Assembly (NCBI RefSeq): GCF_900102625.1
Contig: NZ_FMZC01000005.1
Coordinates: forward strand, 62,001 to 126,000
DNA: 64,000 bases
Direction of reading: 5' to 3'
Source of the DNA: Paracidovorax valerianellae
GTDB lineage: Bacteria; Pseudomonadota; Gammaproteobacteria; Burkholderiales; Burkholderiaceae_C
Shown here: positions 18,253 through 26,378 of the stretch, one piece after another
Layout of the letters: the number at the start of each line of letters is the position of its first letter
Position numbering within the stretch: the stretch's first letter is position 1
The notes under the pieces: generated by a model
What the model was told of the DNA's origin: nothing
The model's database searches: none
The model's input: the letters and a program-made list of their open reading frames with translations, nothing else
Made by a program: the position numbers and the translations under genes

Positions 18253-18306
18253 CCCCCTTCCCGCATCACGCAGTGAAGCGAGAGAAGGGGGAAGGCGCGC
18301 AGCGCC
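18253..18306. repeat. Inverted-repeat element between binding protein and permease genes
   Basis: CCCCCTTC (18253-18260) pairs with GAAGGGGG (18284-18291), followed by a second hairpin GGCGC-GCA-GCGCC (18294-18306). The layout matches GC-rich REP-like elements common between genes in this family. In the minus direction it follows the binding-protein stop codon and could protect that mRNA 3' end. Confidence 0.55.
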
Positions 18307-18321
18307 TCAGGGGGTTGTTCT

Positions 18322-19125
18322 TTATTTAACGATGTTCTTACCGAACCACTGCGTGGCGATCTTGCCGGCGGTGCCGTCCTGCTTCATGTCGGCCAGGGCT
18401 TTGTCCAGGCGGCCCTGCAGCGCGGTGTCGTCCTTGCGCACGCCCACGCCGTAGTCTTCGGTGCCGAAGTTTTCATCCAGCACGGCATAGTCGGCGGGCT
18501 TCTTGGCCACGTAGTAGCGGCCCACCACTTCATCGACCACCACGGCTTCGAGGCGGCCGGTGGACAGGTCCATGAGCGCGGTCACGTTGTCGCCGAAGGT
18601 CTTGAATTCCTTGAACGACTTGAACACGGCGTCTTCCTTCTTGACCGCATCGACCGCGCTGCTGCCTTCCTGCGCGCCCACCACCTTGCCGGCCAGATCG
18701 GCCTTGGTCTTGATGGCGGACTTGGCGGAGACCACGACGATCTGGTGGTTCTCCATGTAGGGCGCGGTGAAGGCGATGTTCTGCTTGCGCTCGGGCGTGA
18801 TGGTCAGGCCGTTCCACAGCGCATCGACGCGCTGGCCGGACAGCTCGGCCTCCTTGGCGCTCCAGTCGATCGGCTTGAACTCGACCTCCACGCCCATGCG
18901 CTTGGCCGCTTCGCGCGCCATGTCGATGTCGAAGCCCACCAGCGTGTTCTTCTCGTCGCGAAAGCCCATGGGCGGGAAGTTGTCGTCCAGGCCCACCACG
19001 ATCTTGGTGACGGCGGCGGGGGCAGGTGCGGCAGCGGTCGCAGGCTGCTGCGCACTGTCGTTCTTGCCGCAACCGGCCAGCAGGGCGCCCAGGGACATCA
19101 ATAAAACGGCTGCAATCTTTTTCAT
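18322..19125 (-). CDS. Amino-acid ABC transporter substrate-binding lipoprotein
   Basis: A family 3 extracellular solute-binding protein of 267 residues. The start is the ATG at 19123-19125, with a lipoprotein signal peptide ending LLAGC (Cys19). The domain runs from VTKIVVGLDDNFPPMGFRDEKNTLVGFDIDMAREAAKRMG to the C-terminus; WNGLTITPERKQNIAFTAPYM and KVVGAQEGSSAVDAV are family hallmarks. Together with the downstream permease and ATPase it makes a complete importer. The ligand is probably a polar amino acid; cystine- or arginine-type systems are alternatives. Confidence 0.93.
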   Translation of the reverse strand: MKKIAAVLLMSLGALLAGCGKNDSAQQPATAAAPAPAAVTKIVVGLDDNFPPMGFRDEKNTLVGFDIDMAREAAKRMGVEVEFKPIDWSAKEAELSGQRVDALWNGLTITPERKQNIAFTAPYMENHQIVVVSAKSAIKTKADLAGKVVGAQEGSSAVDAVKKEDAVFKSFKEFKTFGDNVTALMDLSTGRLEAVVVDEVVGRYYVAKKPADYAVLDENFGTEDYGVGVRKDDTALQGRLDKALADMKQDGTAGKIATQWFGKNIVK

Positions 19126-19285
19126 GGCTTTGAGTGAGGGGTTTCCAGGGAGACGAAAAGCAGACGCGCGCGGCGGCCTGCGAAGGGCAGGCGGCCACGC
19201 GCGAAGGGAGTGGGTCCAGGGCGATATTGTCTCCGAGACCCGGAAAGCGCTCCAAAGCGGTGCGTCACTCCAAACAGCGTTCAGC

Positions 19286-19344
19286 ACCAAAATGGCCTCC
19301 AGCGCAATCAATACGCCGGCAGTTAGCTATTAAAACAATAGCAA
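19286..19344 (+). repeat. Dispersed intergenic repeat, copy C (best match to consensus)
   Basis: Blocks in order: AAAATGGCCTCCAGCGCAAT, CAATACGCCGGCAG, TTAGCTAT, an A-rich loop and ATAGCAA. GCTAT and ATAGC can pair. This copy serves as my reference. Confidence 0.85.
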
Positions 19345-19419
19345 ACCGGCATTGCGAATGCCTGCACCGGAAAACCACACCCGGCTCGGCAGGCGCGCCG
19401 TCCACTGCGCTACGGATGA

Positions 19420-19438
19420 GATAATGCGACACATTCTC
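19420..19438 (+). promoter_or_regulatory. Fur-like box of the fecI-type operon
   Basis: GATAATGCGACACATTCTC is a 19-base match to the pattern GATAATGATAATCATTATC (about 12-13 of 19). Its first six bases, GATAAT, also look like a -10 hexamer, so iron-loaded Fur would occlude the promoter. Confidence 0.6.
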
Positions 19439-19481
19439 ATTGACAAGCCCGCCTGGGCACCCTTCGATCGGATTCCTGCCC

Positions 19482-20054
19482 GTGGCTCCCGCGTCCGCCG
19501 CTCACCCTGCCGCCCTGCCCGCCGCCCGGCCGTCCGACGAGATCGGCCGCCTGTACGGGGAGCACCACCGCTGGCTGCTGGGCTGGCTGCGGGCCAAGCT
19601 GGGCTGCCCGCACCAGGCGGCCGACCTGGCACAGGACACCTTCGTGCGCCTGCTCGTGCACCGGCTGGGCAGCCTCGGCAGTAACAACAACAGCCACAGC
19701 AGCGATGACGCTGCCCCCCGCGAGCCCCGCGCCTACCTGGTCACCGTGGCGGGCCGGCTCGTTGCCAACCACTTTCGCCGCCTGTCGCTGGAGCGCGCCT
19801 GGCTCGATGCACTGGCCACGCTGCCCGAGGCACAGCTACCGTCGGCCGAACAGCACGCCATGGCGCGCCAGGCGCTGCACCGGCTCGACACCGCGCTGGC
19901 CGGCCTGTCCGACCGTGCGCGGCGGGCCTTCCTGCTCTCGCAGATCGACGGACAGGATTACGCGCGCATCGCCGCCACGCTGGGCGTGACCGAGCGCAGC
20001 GTCAAGCGCTACATGGCGCAGGCGTTCGAGGCGTGCATCCTGGCGGTGGAGTGA
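19482..20054 (+). CDS. FecI-family ECF sigma factor
   Basis: An iron-starvation sigma factor that would direct RNA polymerase to the adjacent receptor genes when signalled through FecR. From the GTG at 19482 the product has 190 residues; a TTG at 19440 is also in frame but overlaps the Fur-like box, so I prefer the GTG. Region 2 is seen in RLYGEHHRWLLGWLRAKLGCPHQAADLAQDTFVRLL, and region 4 in LSDRARRAFLLSQIDGQDYARIAATLGVTERSVKRYM. Fur control is inferred from the box upstream. The downstream anti-sigma gene overlaps its stop. Confidence 0.9.
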   Translation: MAPASAAHPAALPAARPSDEIGRLYGEHHRWLLGWLRAKLGCPHQAADLAQDTFVRLLVHRLGSLGSNNNSHSSDDAAPREPRAYLVTVAGRLVANHFRRLSLERAWLDALATLPEAQLPSAEQHAMARQALHRLDTALAGLSDRARRAFLLSQIDGQDYARIAATLGVTERSVKRYMAQAFEACILAVE

Positions 20055-21064
20055 GCGGCAGCGCAGAACCGGCCGGCGCGGCCTCGCCGGTGCCCTCGCC
20101 CGAAGCCGTGCCGCTGGACCGCAACGCCGTGCGCGCCGCCGCCCAATGGCTGGCCCGGCTGCACAGCGGCCACGCCACCGCGCAGGACCACGCAGCCTGC
20201 GAACGCTGGCGCACCGCCCAGCCCGACAACGAACGGGCCTGGCAGCGCGCGCAGCGCATGCAGGCGCAACTGGGCCTGATCACGCCGCCACTCGCCCAGG
20301 CCGTGCTGGGCCGCGCACGCGACACGGGCCGCCGCCGCGCGCTGCGTGCCCTGGGCGGGCTGGTGATGGCGGTGCCCGCCGCGCACCTGGCCTGGCGGCA
20401 GTGGGGCACGGCGTGGACGGCCGACCACCGCACCGCGCTGGGAGAGCGCCAGGACATCACCCTGCCGGATGGCACGCGCATCTGGCTCAACACCGCCACC
20501 GCCATCGACGTGGCCTATTCGCCCACGCTGCGCAGCGTGCGGCTGTTGCGTGGCGAGGTGCTGATCGAAACCGCTGCGGATCGGCAGGCCGCCGCGCCCC
20601 GGCCTTTCGTGCTCACCACCCGCGAAGGCGAATTGCGCCCGCTGGGCACGCGCTTCGTGATGCGCGATGCGCCCGATGGCTGCGGCCTCACGGTGCACGA
20701 AGGGGCCGTGGCCGTGCGCACGGCCGAGGGGCTGGCGCAGACGGTGGCGGCAGGCCAGGCGCTGCGCTTCACGGCCGGCGAACTGGCGCCTGCCGCGCCG
20801 GCCGACCCGTTCGCCGGGCGCTGGACCGAAGGCCTGCTGGTGGCGCGCAACCAGCCGCTGGGCGACTTCCTCAACGAGCTTGCGCGCTACCGCGCCGGCG
20901 TGGTGCAGTGCGACCCGGCCGTGGCCGGGCTGCGCATCACCGGCGCGTTCCAGATCGACCGCAGCGATGCCGTGCTCAATGCCCTGCCCCGCACTCTGCC
21001 CGTGCGCATAGCCTGGCGCACACGCTACTGGGCGCGGGTGCTGCCGGCCGAAACAGCAGGCTGA
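20051..21064 (+). CDS. FecR-family anti-sigma/sigma regulator
   Basis: A single-pass inner-membrane regulator that relays the state of a TonB-dependent receptor to the FecI-type sigma factor. The GTG at 20051 overlaps the sigma-factor stop (GTGA), giving 337 residues; a GTG at 20033 is possible. The N-terminal cytoplasmic domain has the tryptophan pattern AAQWLARLHSG and WRTAQPDNERAWQRAQRM. A weakly hydrophobic segment at about 100-120 is the membrane span. The periplasmic FecR domain follows (RQDITLPDGTRIWLNTATAIDVAYS, GTRFVMRD). Its stop overlaps the receptor start (TGATG). Confidence 0.92.
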   Translation: MSGSAEPAGAASPVPSPEAVPLDRNAVRAAAQWLARLHSGHATAQDHAACERWRTAQPDNERAWQRAQRMQAQLGLITPPLAQAVLGRARDTGRRRALRALGGLVMAVPAAHLAWRQWGTAWTADHRTALGERQDITLPDGTRIWLNTATAIDVAYSPTLRSVRLLRGEVLIETAADRQAAAPRPFVLTTREGELRPLGTRFVMRDAPDGCGLTVHEGAVAVRTAEGLAQTVAAGQALRFTAGELAPAAPADPFAGRWTEGLLVARNQPLGDFLNELARYRAGVVQCDPAVAGLRITGAFQIDRSDAVLNALPRTLPVRIAWRTRYWARVLPAETAG

Positions 21065-23481
21065 TGGCCCGCGTGCGCGCATCGGCCGGTTCTCTGGCGC
21101 TGTGGCTGCTGGCCTGCGCCACCATCGCGCACGCAGCGGGCCCCGGGCCGCTCCCCATCGATCTGCAGGCAGGGCCGCTCGCCGACCGGCTGCCCGCGCT
21201 GGCGGCCCAGACCGGCGCTTCGGTGCAGGCCGATGCGGCCCTGCTGCGCGGTGTGCAGGCGCCAGACGTGGCCGGCCGGCTCACGGCTGCCGAAGCCCTG
21301 GCGCGGTTGCTGTCGGGCAGCGGGCTCGCGGCGGCCGAAGAATCGCCCGGCGTGTTCGTGCTGCGGCGGCAGACGGTGGCGCCCTCGCCTGCGCTGCCCG
21401 GACCCGACGCCCAGGTGCTGCCCGTGGTGCGAGTGACGGCGCGGCGCGACGCAGCGTCTGGCGGCCCAATGGCTTGGCCCCCCACAGATGCGGCCGGCGC
21501 GGCCACGCGAACGGACACGCCCGCCCTGGCCGTGCCGCAGGCCCTGTCGGCCGTGTCGCGCGAGGCGCTGGACACGCTGGGCGCCACGCGGCTGGACAAC
21601 GCGCTGGATTACGTGCCCGGCGTATCGCGCCAGAACGACTTCGGCGGCACCTGGGACAACGTGGCCGTGCGCGGCTTCGCGGGCCATGAAGACACGGGCA
21701 TGAGCCTGCTGCGCAACGGCATGGCCGGCAACCGCGGCTACAACGCGCCGCGCGACACCGCCAACGTGCAGCGCTTCGAATTCCTGCGCGGTCCGGTGGC
21801 CGCGCTGTACGGCGTCTCGGAGCCCGGCGGCACCATCAACGTGGTGACGCAACCAGCGCCGTGGGAGCCGCTGCGCACCCTCGAATGGAGCCTGGGCCGC
21901 TGGCACGCCCGGCGCGCCGCGCTCACGCTGGGCGGGCCGCTGGACGCGGGGGTAGAAAGCGTTGACGGCCCGCCCGCGCCTGCACGCATCGCCTACCGGC
22001 TCACGGCGGTGGCCGAAGACCGGGACAGCTTTCGCGAGCACGTCCGCACGCGCCGCGACATGCTGGCGCCCGCGCTCACCTGGCGCCTGGGCGACGCCAC
22101 CACGCTGCGCTACGACGGCGAATGGCTGCGCCAGCGCGCACCGCTGGACCGCGGCGTGGTCGCGCTCGGCGGGCAGGTCGGCACGGTGCCGATCAACGCG
22201 TTCTACGGCGAGCCCGGCGATGGCGACCTCGCCATGGTCAACCAGACGCACCAGTGGCTGCTGGAGCACGCGCTGGCCCCGGGCTGGCGGCTGCATGCGG
22301 GCCTGATGGCGCGGCGCGGCACCATGCGGGGCACCACCACCTACGGCCACGGCTACGGCGATGCCCTGGCCGACCTGGAGGCGCGCGGCTGGCTGTGGCG
22401 CCAGCGGCGCTGGCGCGACTTCGCGTCGTCCGACCGGTCGGGCCAGATCGATCTGCAGGGCCAGTGGGCGGCCGGCGGGCTGCAGCACACGCTGCTGGCG
22501 GGGGCGGAGGTGTTCCGCTTCCGGCTTGCGCAGGTCATGCAGCAGGCACCGGCGAGCGCCTGGGAGAGCGACGGCATCGACGTGCGCGACCCGGTGCACG
22601 GAGCCTTGCGGCCGGCCACGCAGGACTTCCTGTCCACCGACGAACGCCAGCGCGGCGTGGGCCTGTATGTGCAGGACCAGATCCAGCTCGCGCCGCAGTG
22701 GCAGGCGCTGCTGGGCCTGCGCCACGACAGCTTCCACCAGGCGGTGGACGACCGGCTGGCCGGCGGCACGCGGCGCCAGGCGCAGGGCGCGTTCTCGCCG
22801 CGCGCGGGCCTCACCTGGCTGCCGGCGCTGGGCTGGGCGGTGTACGGCAGCGTCGGCGCTTCGTTTCGCCCGAACGTGGGGGTCGATGTGCAGGGCAGCG
22901 CGTTCGCCCCCGAAAAAGGCCTGGCGCGCGAAGTCGGCGTGAAATGGCAACCGCCCGAAGGCCGGCTGTCGGCATCGCTCGCGCTCTACGACATCGCCAA
23001 GCGCAACGTACTCGTCACCGATCCGCAGAACCCCGACCACAGCGTGGCGGCGGGCCGCGTGCGCAGCCGGGGCGTGGAGTTCGAACTGACGGGCCGCCCC
23101 GTGCCGGGCTGGAACGTGGTGGCCGGCGCGGCCTGGCTGCAGCGGGCATTGCCGCAGTTTCCGCGTGCGAGCGGCAGCGTGCTGCTGGTGCGCGAATGGA
23201 CGCTGGACGGCAGCGCTGGCAGCGCAGAAGGCCACACGGTCGGCATCGGCGGCGGCCTCACGCACGTGGGCGAGCGCACGGGCGATGCAGGCTCGCCCCG
23301 GCTGCCGGCCTACACCACCACGCGGCTGCTCGCGCACTGGCAGGCAGGGCCGTCGCTGCGGCTTTCGCTGCAGGTGGACAACGCGTTCGACCGGCGTTAC
23401 TACGCCAGCGCTTACAACAGCGTGTGGGTGGTGCCCGGCGCGCCGCGCAACGTCACCTTCACGGCGAAGCACACGTTCTGA
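21064..23481 (+). CDS. TonB-dependent siderophore receptor with signalling (STN) domain
   Basis: An 805-residue outer-membrane transducer. A signal peptide (about 1-24) precedes an STN domain at about 32-100 (LPIDLQAGPLADRLPALAAQ to SPGVFVLRR), which would contact the neighbouring FecR. A TonB-box-like LPVVRVTA follows, then the plug (LDTLGATRLDNALDYVPGVSRQND, RGPVAALYGVSEPGGTINVV) and a 22-strand barrel ending in the aromatic motif KHTF. Its direct coupling to fecI/fecR genes supports a FecA- or FoxA-type signalling receptor. The ligand is unknown. The gene immediately downstream encodes a close paralogue without the STN domain. Confidence 0.92.
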   Translation: MARVRASAGSLALWLLACATIAHAAGPGPLPIDLQAGPLADRLPALAAQTGASVQADAALLRGVQAPDVAGRLTAAEALARLLSGSGLAAAEESPGVFVLRRQTVAPSPALPGPDAQVLPVVRVTARRDAASGGPMAWPPTDAAGAATRTDTPALAVPQALSAVSREALDTLGATRLDNALDYVPGVSRQNDFGGTWDNVAVRGFAGHEDTGMSLLRNGMAGNRGYNAPRDTANVQRFEFLRGPVAALYGVSEPGGTINVVTQPAPWEPLRTLEWSLGRWHARRAALTLGGPLDAGVESVDGPPAPARIAYRLTAVAEDRDSFREHVRTRRDMLAPALTWRLGDATTLRYDGEWLRQRAPLDRGVVALGGQVGTVPINAFYGEPGDGDLAMVNQTHQWLLEHALAPGWRLHAGLMARRGTMRGTTTYGHGYGDALADLEARGWLWRQRRWRDFASSDRSGQIDLQGQWAAGGLQHTLLAGAEVFRFRLAQVMQQAPASAWESDGIDVRDPVHGALRPATQDFLSTDERQRGVGLYVQDQIQLAPQWQALLGLRHDSFHQAVDDRLAGGTRRQAQGAFSPRAGLTWLPALGWAVYGSVGASFRPNVGVDVQGSAFAPEKGLAREVGVKWQPPEGRLSASLALYDIAKRNVLVTDPQNPDHSVAAGRVRSRGVEFELTGRPVPGWNVVAGAAWLQRALPQFPRASGSVLLVREWTLDGSAGSAEGHTVGIGGGLTHVGERTGDAGSPRLPAYTTTRLLAHWQAGPSLRLSLQVDNAFDRRYYASAYNSVWVVPGAPRNVTFTAKHTF

Positions 23482-23639
23482 CGGCTGTCCTGGCCGCCCC
23501 GCGGCCACCACGCCAGCGCAGGCCAGGGCCGGCGACGGAACCGGCGTGCCCACGCGTTGAAAAAAATCGCGCAATCGCTGTCCCCTTCGGCCGGCGCCGC
23601 GTGTCTTCTCTTTCGTACCACCAACGAGAGAAGCTTTTC

Positions 23640-25865
23640 ATGCACCGCCCATCGGCCGCCGGCCACCGCATTCCCGCCTCCATCTCCACCGCCGCCGCTG
23701 CCACCACCGGCAGCAACAAGGCCCGCGCGCCACGCCGGTCGCTGCTGGCGGCCGCCAGCCTCGCAGCGCTGGTGCAGGGTGCCGCCCTGCCCTCGTTCGC
23801 CCAGGGACAGGCGCCGGGCACGTCGGCCGAGCCCCAGCTGCCCACGACCGAAGTGGTCGGCCGCCAGCAGTCCGGGCAGTACCACGCGCAGGAATCGGAA
23901 GGCGCCACCAAGACCGACACGCCGCTGCGCGAAGTGCCCCAGGCGGTGCGCGTGGTCACGCGGCAACTGGTGGACGACCTGGGCGCCCAGCGGCTGGACG
24001 ATGTGCTGGACTACGTGGCCGGCGTCTCGCGGCAGAACAACTTCGGCGGCATCTGGGACAACGTGGCCATGCGCGGCTTCGTGGGGCATGAAGACATGGG
24101 CATGAGCCTGCTGCGCAACGGCATGCCCGCCAACCGCGGCTTCAATGCGCCGCGCGACACGGCCAACGTGGAGCGCTTCGAATTCCTCAAGGGCACCATG
24201 GGTGCGCTGTACGGCAGCAGCGAGCCCGGTGGCACGGTGAACGTGGTCACCAAGCAGCCCCTTTTCAAGTCGGCCCATTCGGTGGAGGCGTACTACGGCA
24301 CGCACGACGCCAAGCGCCTGGCGCTCGACAGCACCGGCCCGCTGAACGGCAGCGCCACCGAGCCCGCCACGCTGGCCTACCGGCTCAACGTATCGGTGGA
24401 AGACAAGGACAGCTTTCGCGACTTCGTGCACAGCCGCCGCGAACTGATCGCCCCGGCCATCACCTGGAAGCTCGGCCCCGACACGGTGCTGCGCTACGAC
24501 GGCGAGTGGCTGCGCCAGCGCGCGCCGCTGGACCGGGGCGTGACGTCGGTCAACGGCCAGCTGGGCGCCGTGCCTACCTCGCGCTTTTACGGCGAGCCCG
24601 GCGACGGTGACATCACGGTGGACAACCAGACGCACCAGTTCTTCCTGGAGCAGGCCCTGTCGGCCGACTGGAGCCTGCGCGCCGGCCTGCAATACAAGCG
24701 CGGCACGCTCGACGGCCTGGCCAGCGAATCCCACCAGTACGGCCCCGCGCCCTGCCAGACCTCGGTCGAGGCCAGCGGCTGGCTGTGCCGCCGGCTCATC
24801 AGCCGCGACTTCCAGTCCGACGACACCACGGTGCAGATCGACCTCAACGGCCGCCTGGCGACCGGCGCGTTCCAGCACGACCTGCTGGTCGGCGCCGAGG
24901 TGTCGCGCTTCGACATGGACCAGACCATGCTCACGCAGGCGGGCGGCGGGCGATTCGGCTACGGCATCAGCGTGGCCAACCCGGTGTATGGCGCCGGACC
25001 GCGCCCGGCGCTCACCGCGCGCGCCATCGACCGCACGGTGAACGACCGCACCACCGCCTTCTACGCGCAGGATCAGATCAGCCTCTCGCCCCAGTGGAAA
25101 CTGCTGGCCGGCGTGCGCCACGACCGCTACCGCGGCGAGATCAACGAGCGCAGCGCGGGCCGCATCACCACGCAGGACCCGAGCGCCACCTCCCCTCGCC
25201 TGGGACTGACCTGGCTGGCCACGCCCGAGCTGTCGGTGTATGCCAGCGCCGGCCGGTCCTTCCGCGCGCAGGCCCAGACCAAGGCCGCGGGCGAGCAGAT
25301 CAAGCCGGAGATCGGCAACGCGCGCGAGTTGGGCGTGAAGTGGCAAAGCGCCGATGCGCGCCTGGGCGGCAGCGTGGCGCTGTTCGACATCAGCAAGCGC
25401 AACACGGCGACCTGGGACGACGACGGCGTGTACCTCGTGCCGCGGCCGGGCAAGGTGCGCAACCGCGGGCTGGAGGCGGAACTTGCCGGCTGGGTCGCGC
25501 CCGGCTGGCGCGTGGCGCTGAGCTACACCTATCTGGACGCCGACCCGCTCATCACCCAGTTCGCGCGCCAGAGCGCCAGCGCCTTCGTCACGCACGAGAT
25601 GGCGCTGGCCGGCGGCGGCCTGCTGGGCGTGGGCGGCGGCTTCACCCACGTGGGCGAGCGCCACGGCGACACCGGAGAGCCCCGCCTGCCTGCCTACACG
25701 GTCGCCAAGCTGACCACCTACTGGAACCTGAACAAGCGCCTGCGCGTGTCGCTGGACGTGGACAACCTGTTCGACAAGACCTACTACCACAGCGCCTACA
25801 ACCGCGTCTGGGTCATGCCGGGCAGCCCGCGGCAGGTGACGGTGGGCATGCAGTACAAGTTCTGA
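23640..25865 (+). CDS. TonB-dependent siderophore receptor, paralogue lacking the STN domain
   Basis: A 741-residue receptor. The ATG at 23640 has GAGAAG seven bases upstream. The signal peptide is long (about 54 residues, ending LPSFA-QG). There is no STN domain; the plug starts soon after (LREVPQAVRVVTRQLVDDLGAQRLDDVLDYVAGVSRQNNF), and the barrel ends MQYKF. Plug and barrel segments match the preceding receptor almost word for word (VSRQN-FGG-WDNVA-RGF-GHED, RYDGEWLRQRAPLDRGV, YGEPGDGD), so the two arose by tandem duplication. It would transport but not signal. It sits 158 bases after the first receptor. Confidence 0.92.
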   Translation: MHRPSAAGHRIPASISTAAAATTGSNKARAPRRSLLAAASLAALVQGAALPSFAQGQAPGTSAEPQLPTTEVVGRQQSGQYHAQESEGATKTDTPLREVPQAVRVVTRQLVDDLGAQRLDDVLDYVAGVSRQNNFGGIWDNVAMRGFVGHEDMGMSLLRNGMPANRGFNAPRDTANVERFEFLKGTMGALYGSSEPGGTVNVVTKQPLFKSAHSVEAYYGTHDAKRLALDSTGPLNGSATEPATLAYRLNVSVEDKDSFRDFVHSRRELIAPAITWKLGPDTVLRYDGEWLRQRAPLDRGVTSVNGQLGAVPTSRFYGEPGDGDITVDNQTHQFFLEQALSADWSLRAGLQYKRGTLDGLASESHQYGPAPCQTSVEASGWLCRRLISRDFQSDDTTVQIDLNGRLATGAFQHDLLVGAEVSRFDMDQTMLTQAGGGRFGYGISVANPVYGAGPRPALTARAIDRTVNDRTTAFYAQDQISLSPQWKLLAGVRHDRYRGEINERSAGRITTQDPSATSPRLGLTWLATPELSVYASAGRSFRAQAQTKAAGEQIKPEIGNARELGVKWQSADARLGGSVALFDISKRNTATWDDDGVYLVPRPGKVRNRGLEAELAGWVAPGWRVALSYTYLDADPLITQFARQSASAFVTHEMALAGGGLLGVGGGFTHVGERHGDTGEPRLPAYTVAKLTTYWNLNKRLRVSLDVDNLFDKTYYHSAYNRVWVMPGSPRQVTVGMQYKF

Positions 25866-25880
25866 TGGCCAAGGCCTTTG

Positions 25881-25941
25881 GATCAAAAAGGCCTTCAGCG
25901 CAATGAATACGGCGGCATATTGCTCATATATTGATAGCAAA
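25881..25941 (+). repeat. Dispersed intergenic repeat, copy D
   Basis: AAAAAGGCCTTCAGCGCAAT, GAATACGGCGGCATATTGCT and a terminal TTGATAGCAA. It lies 15 bases after the second receptor stop codon. Confidence 0.75.
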
Positions 25942-26175
25942 TCCATGATGAAAGCAAAAGCAACCACCAGGGCAGCGGGGCTGGAAGTCGCTCGGGGCGG
26001 CGCCAAGCCATCCTGCAACGATTGCATCGCGCGGCAGCCAACTCGCGGTCTGGTGACGGCGTCGAGATTTCAGGTTTTTTAAGGATTTCTCAGCCGCTGT
26101 TAAGGGCAAAAAACAGGTGGACCGACAGAATCCAACGTCTGGACACGACGTGAAAGAAATTTCCCTGAGTCCGTA

Positions 26176-26297
26176 GAGAGGGAGAGAGGGAGGTAGAAAA
26201 GGAAGGAAAGGTGAAAGGGCTGTGCGCCATCACCTTTCACTTCTTACCGAGGCAACGATGCCAAAAGCCCCTGCCATGACGGCAGGGGCTTTTTTTT
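26176..26297 (+). ncRNA. Candidate small RNA ending at a strong terminator
   Basis: A purine-only stretch (26176-26215 region, repeats of GAGAGG and GGAAGG) runs into a stem formed by GTGAAAGG and CCTTTCAC, and then into the perfect terminator at 26263-26297. The terminator is about 400 bases from the nearest plus-strand stop codon, which is far for the receptor mRNA and suggests an independent short transcript. The 5' end and promoter could not be located. It may instead be a long receptor 3' UTR. Confidence 0.3.
26263..26297 (+). terminator. Rho-independent terminator (plus strand)
   Basis: AGCCCCTGCC (26266-26275) pairs perfectly with GGCAGGGGCT (26281-26290), five-base loop, followed by eight T. 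It ends the receptor transcript or a small RNA. Confidence 0.85.
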
Positions 26298-26322
26298 GCC
26301 CGCACGCGCCACCAGTCCCAAG

Positions 26323-26348
26323 AAAAACGGCGCTCTGAAGAGCGCCGT
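26323..26348 (-). terminator. Rho-independent terminator of gltBD
   Basis: ACGGCGCTCT (26327-26336) pairs with AGAGCGCCGT (26339-26348). In the minus direction five T follow. It lies 31 bases beyond the gltD stop codon. Confidence 0.85.
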
Positions 26349-26378
26349 TGTTTCTGCGGCATGCGCTTTTGAGGCGGG

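Larger units (their letters stand above)
19126..19481. other. 356-base intergenic region: repeat copy, Fur box, divergent promoters
   Basis: It separates the minus-strand amino-acid transporter from the plus-strand sigma factor. It contains dispersed repeat copy C and a Fur-like box overlapping a GATAAT -10-like hexamer. No additional gene was seen. Confidence 0.6.
25866..26378. other. 513-base intergenic region with repeat, purine-rich tract and two terminators
   Basis: Contains repeat copy D near its left end, an uninterpreted stretch to about 26160, a purine-rich tract (about 26176-26220), a hairpin-forming segment, and two back-to-back terminator hairpins. No protein-coding gene is convincing. 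Confidence 0.6.

Noticed and set aside
20146-21063. 5' extension of the first receptor frame through the FecR gene
   Set aside because: The FecR protein is in a different frame with clear motifs, and the receptor signal peptide starts at 21064.
21025-26027. Two long minus-strand open frames opposite the TonB receptors (21025-23574 and 23412-26027)
   Set aside because: The plus-strand receptors have signal peptides, plug and barrel motifs; the minus frames have only compositional bias.
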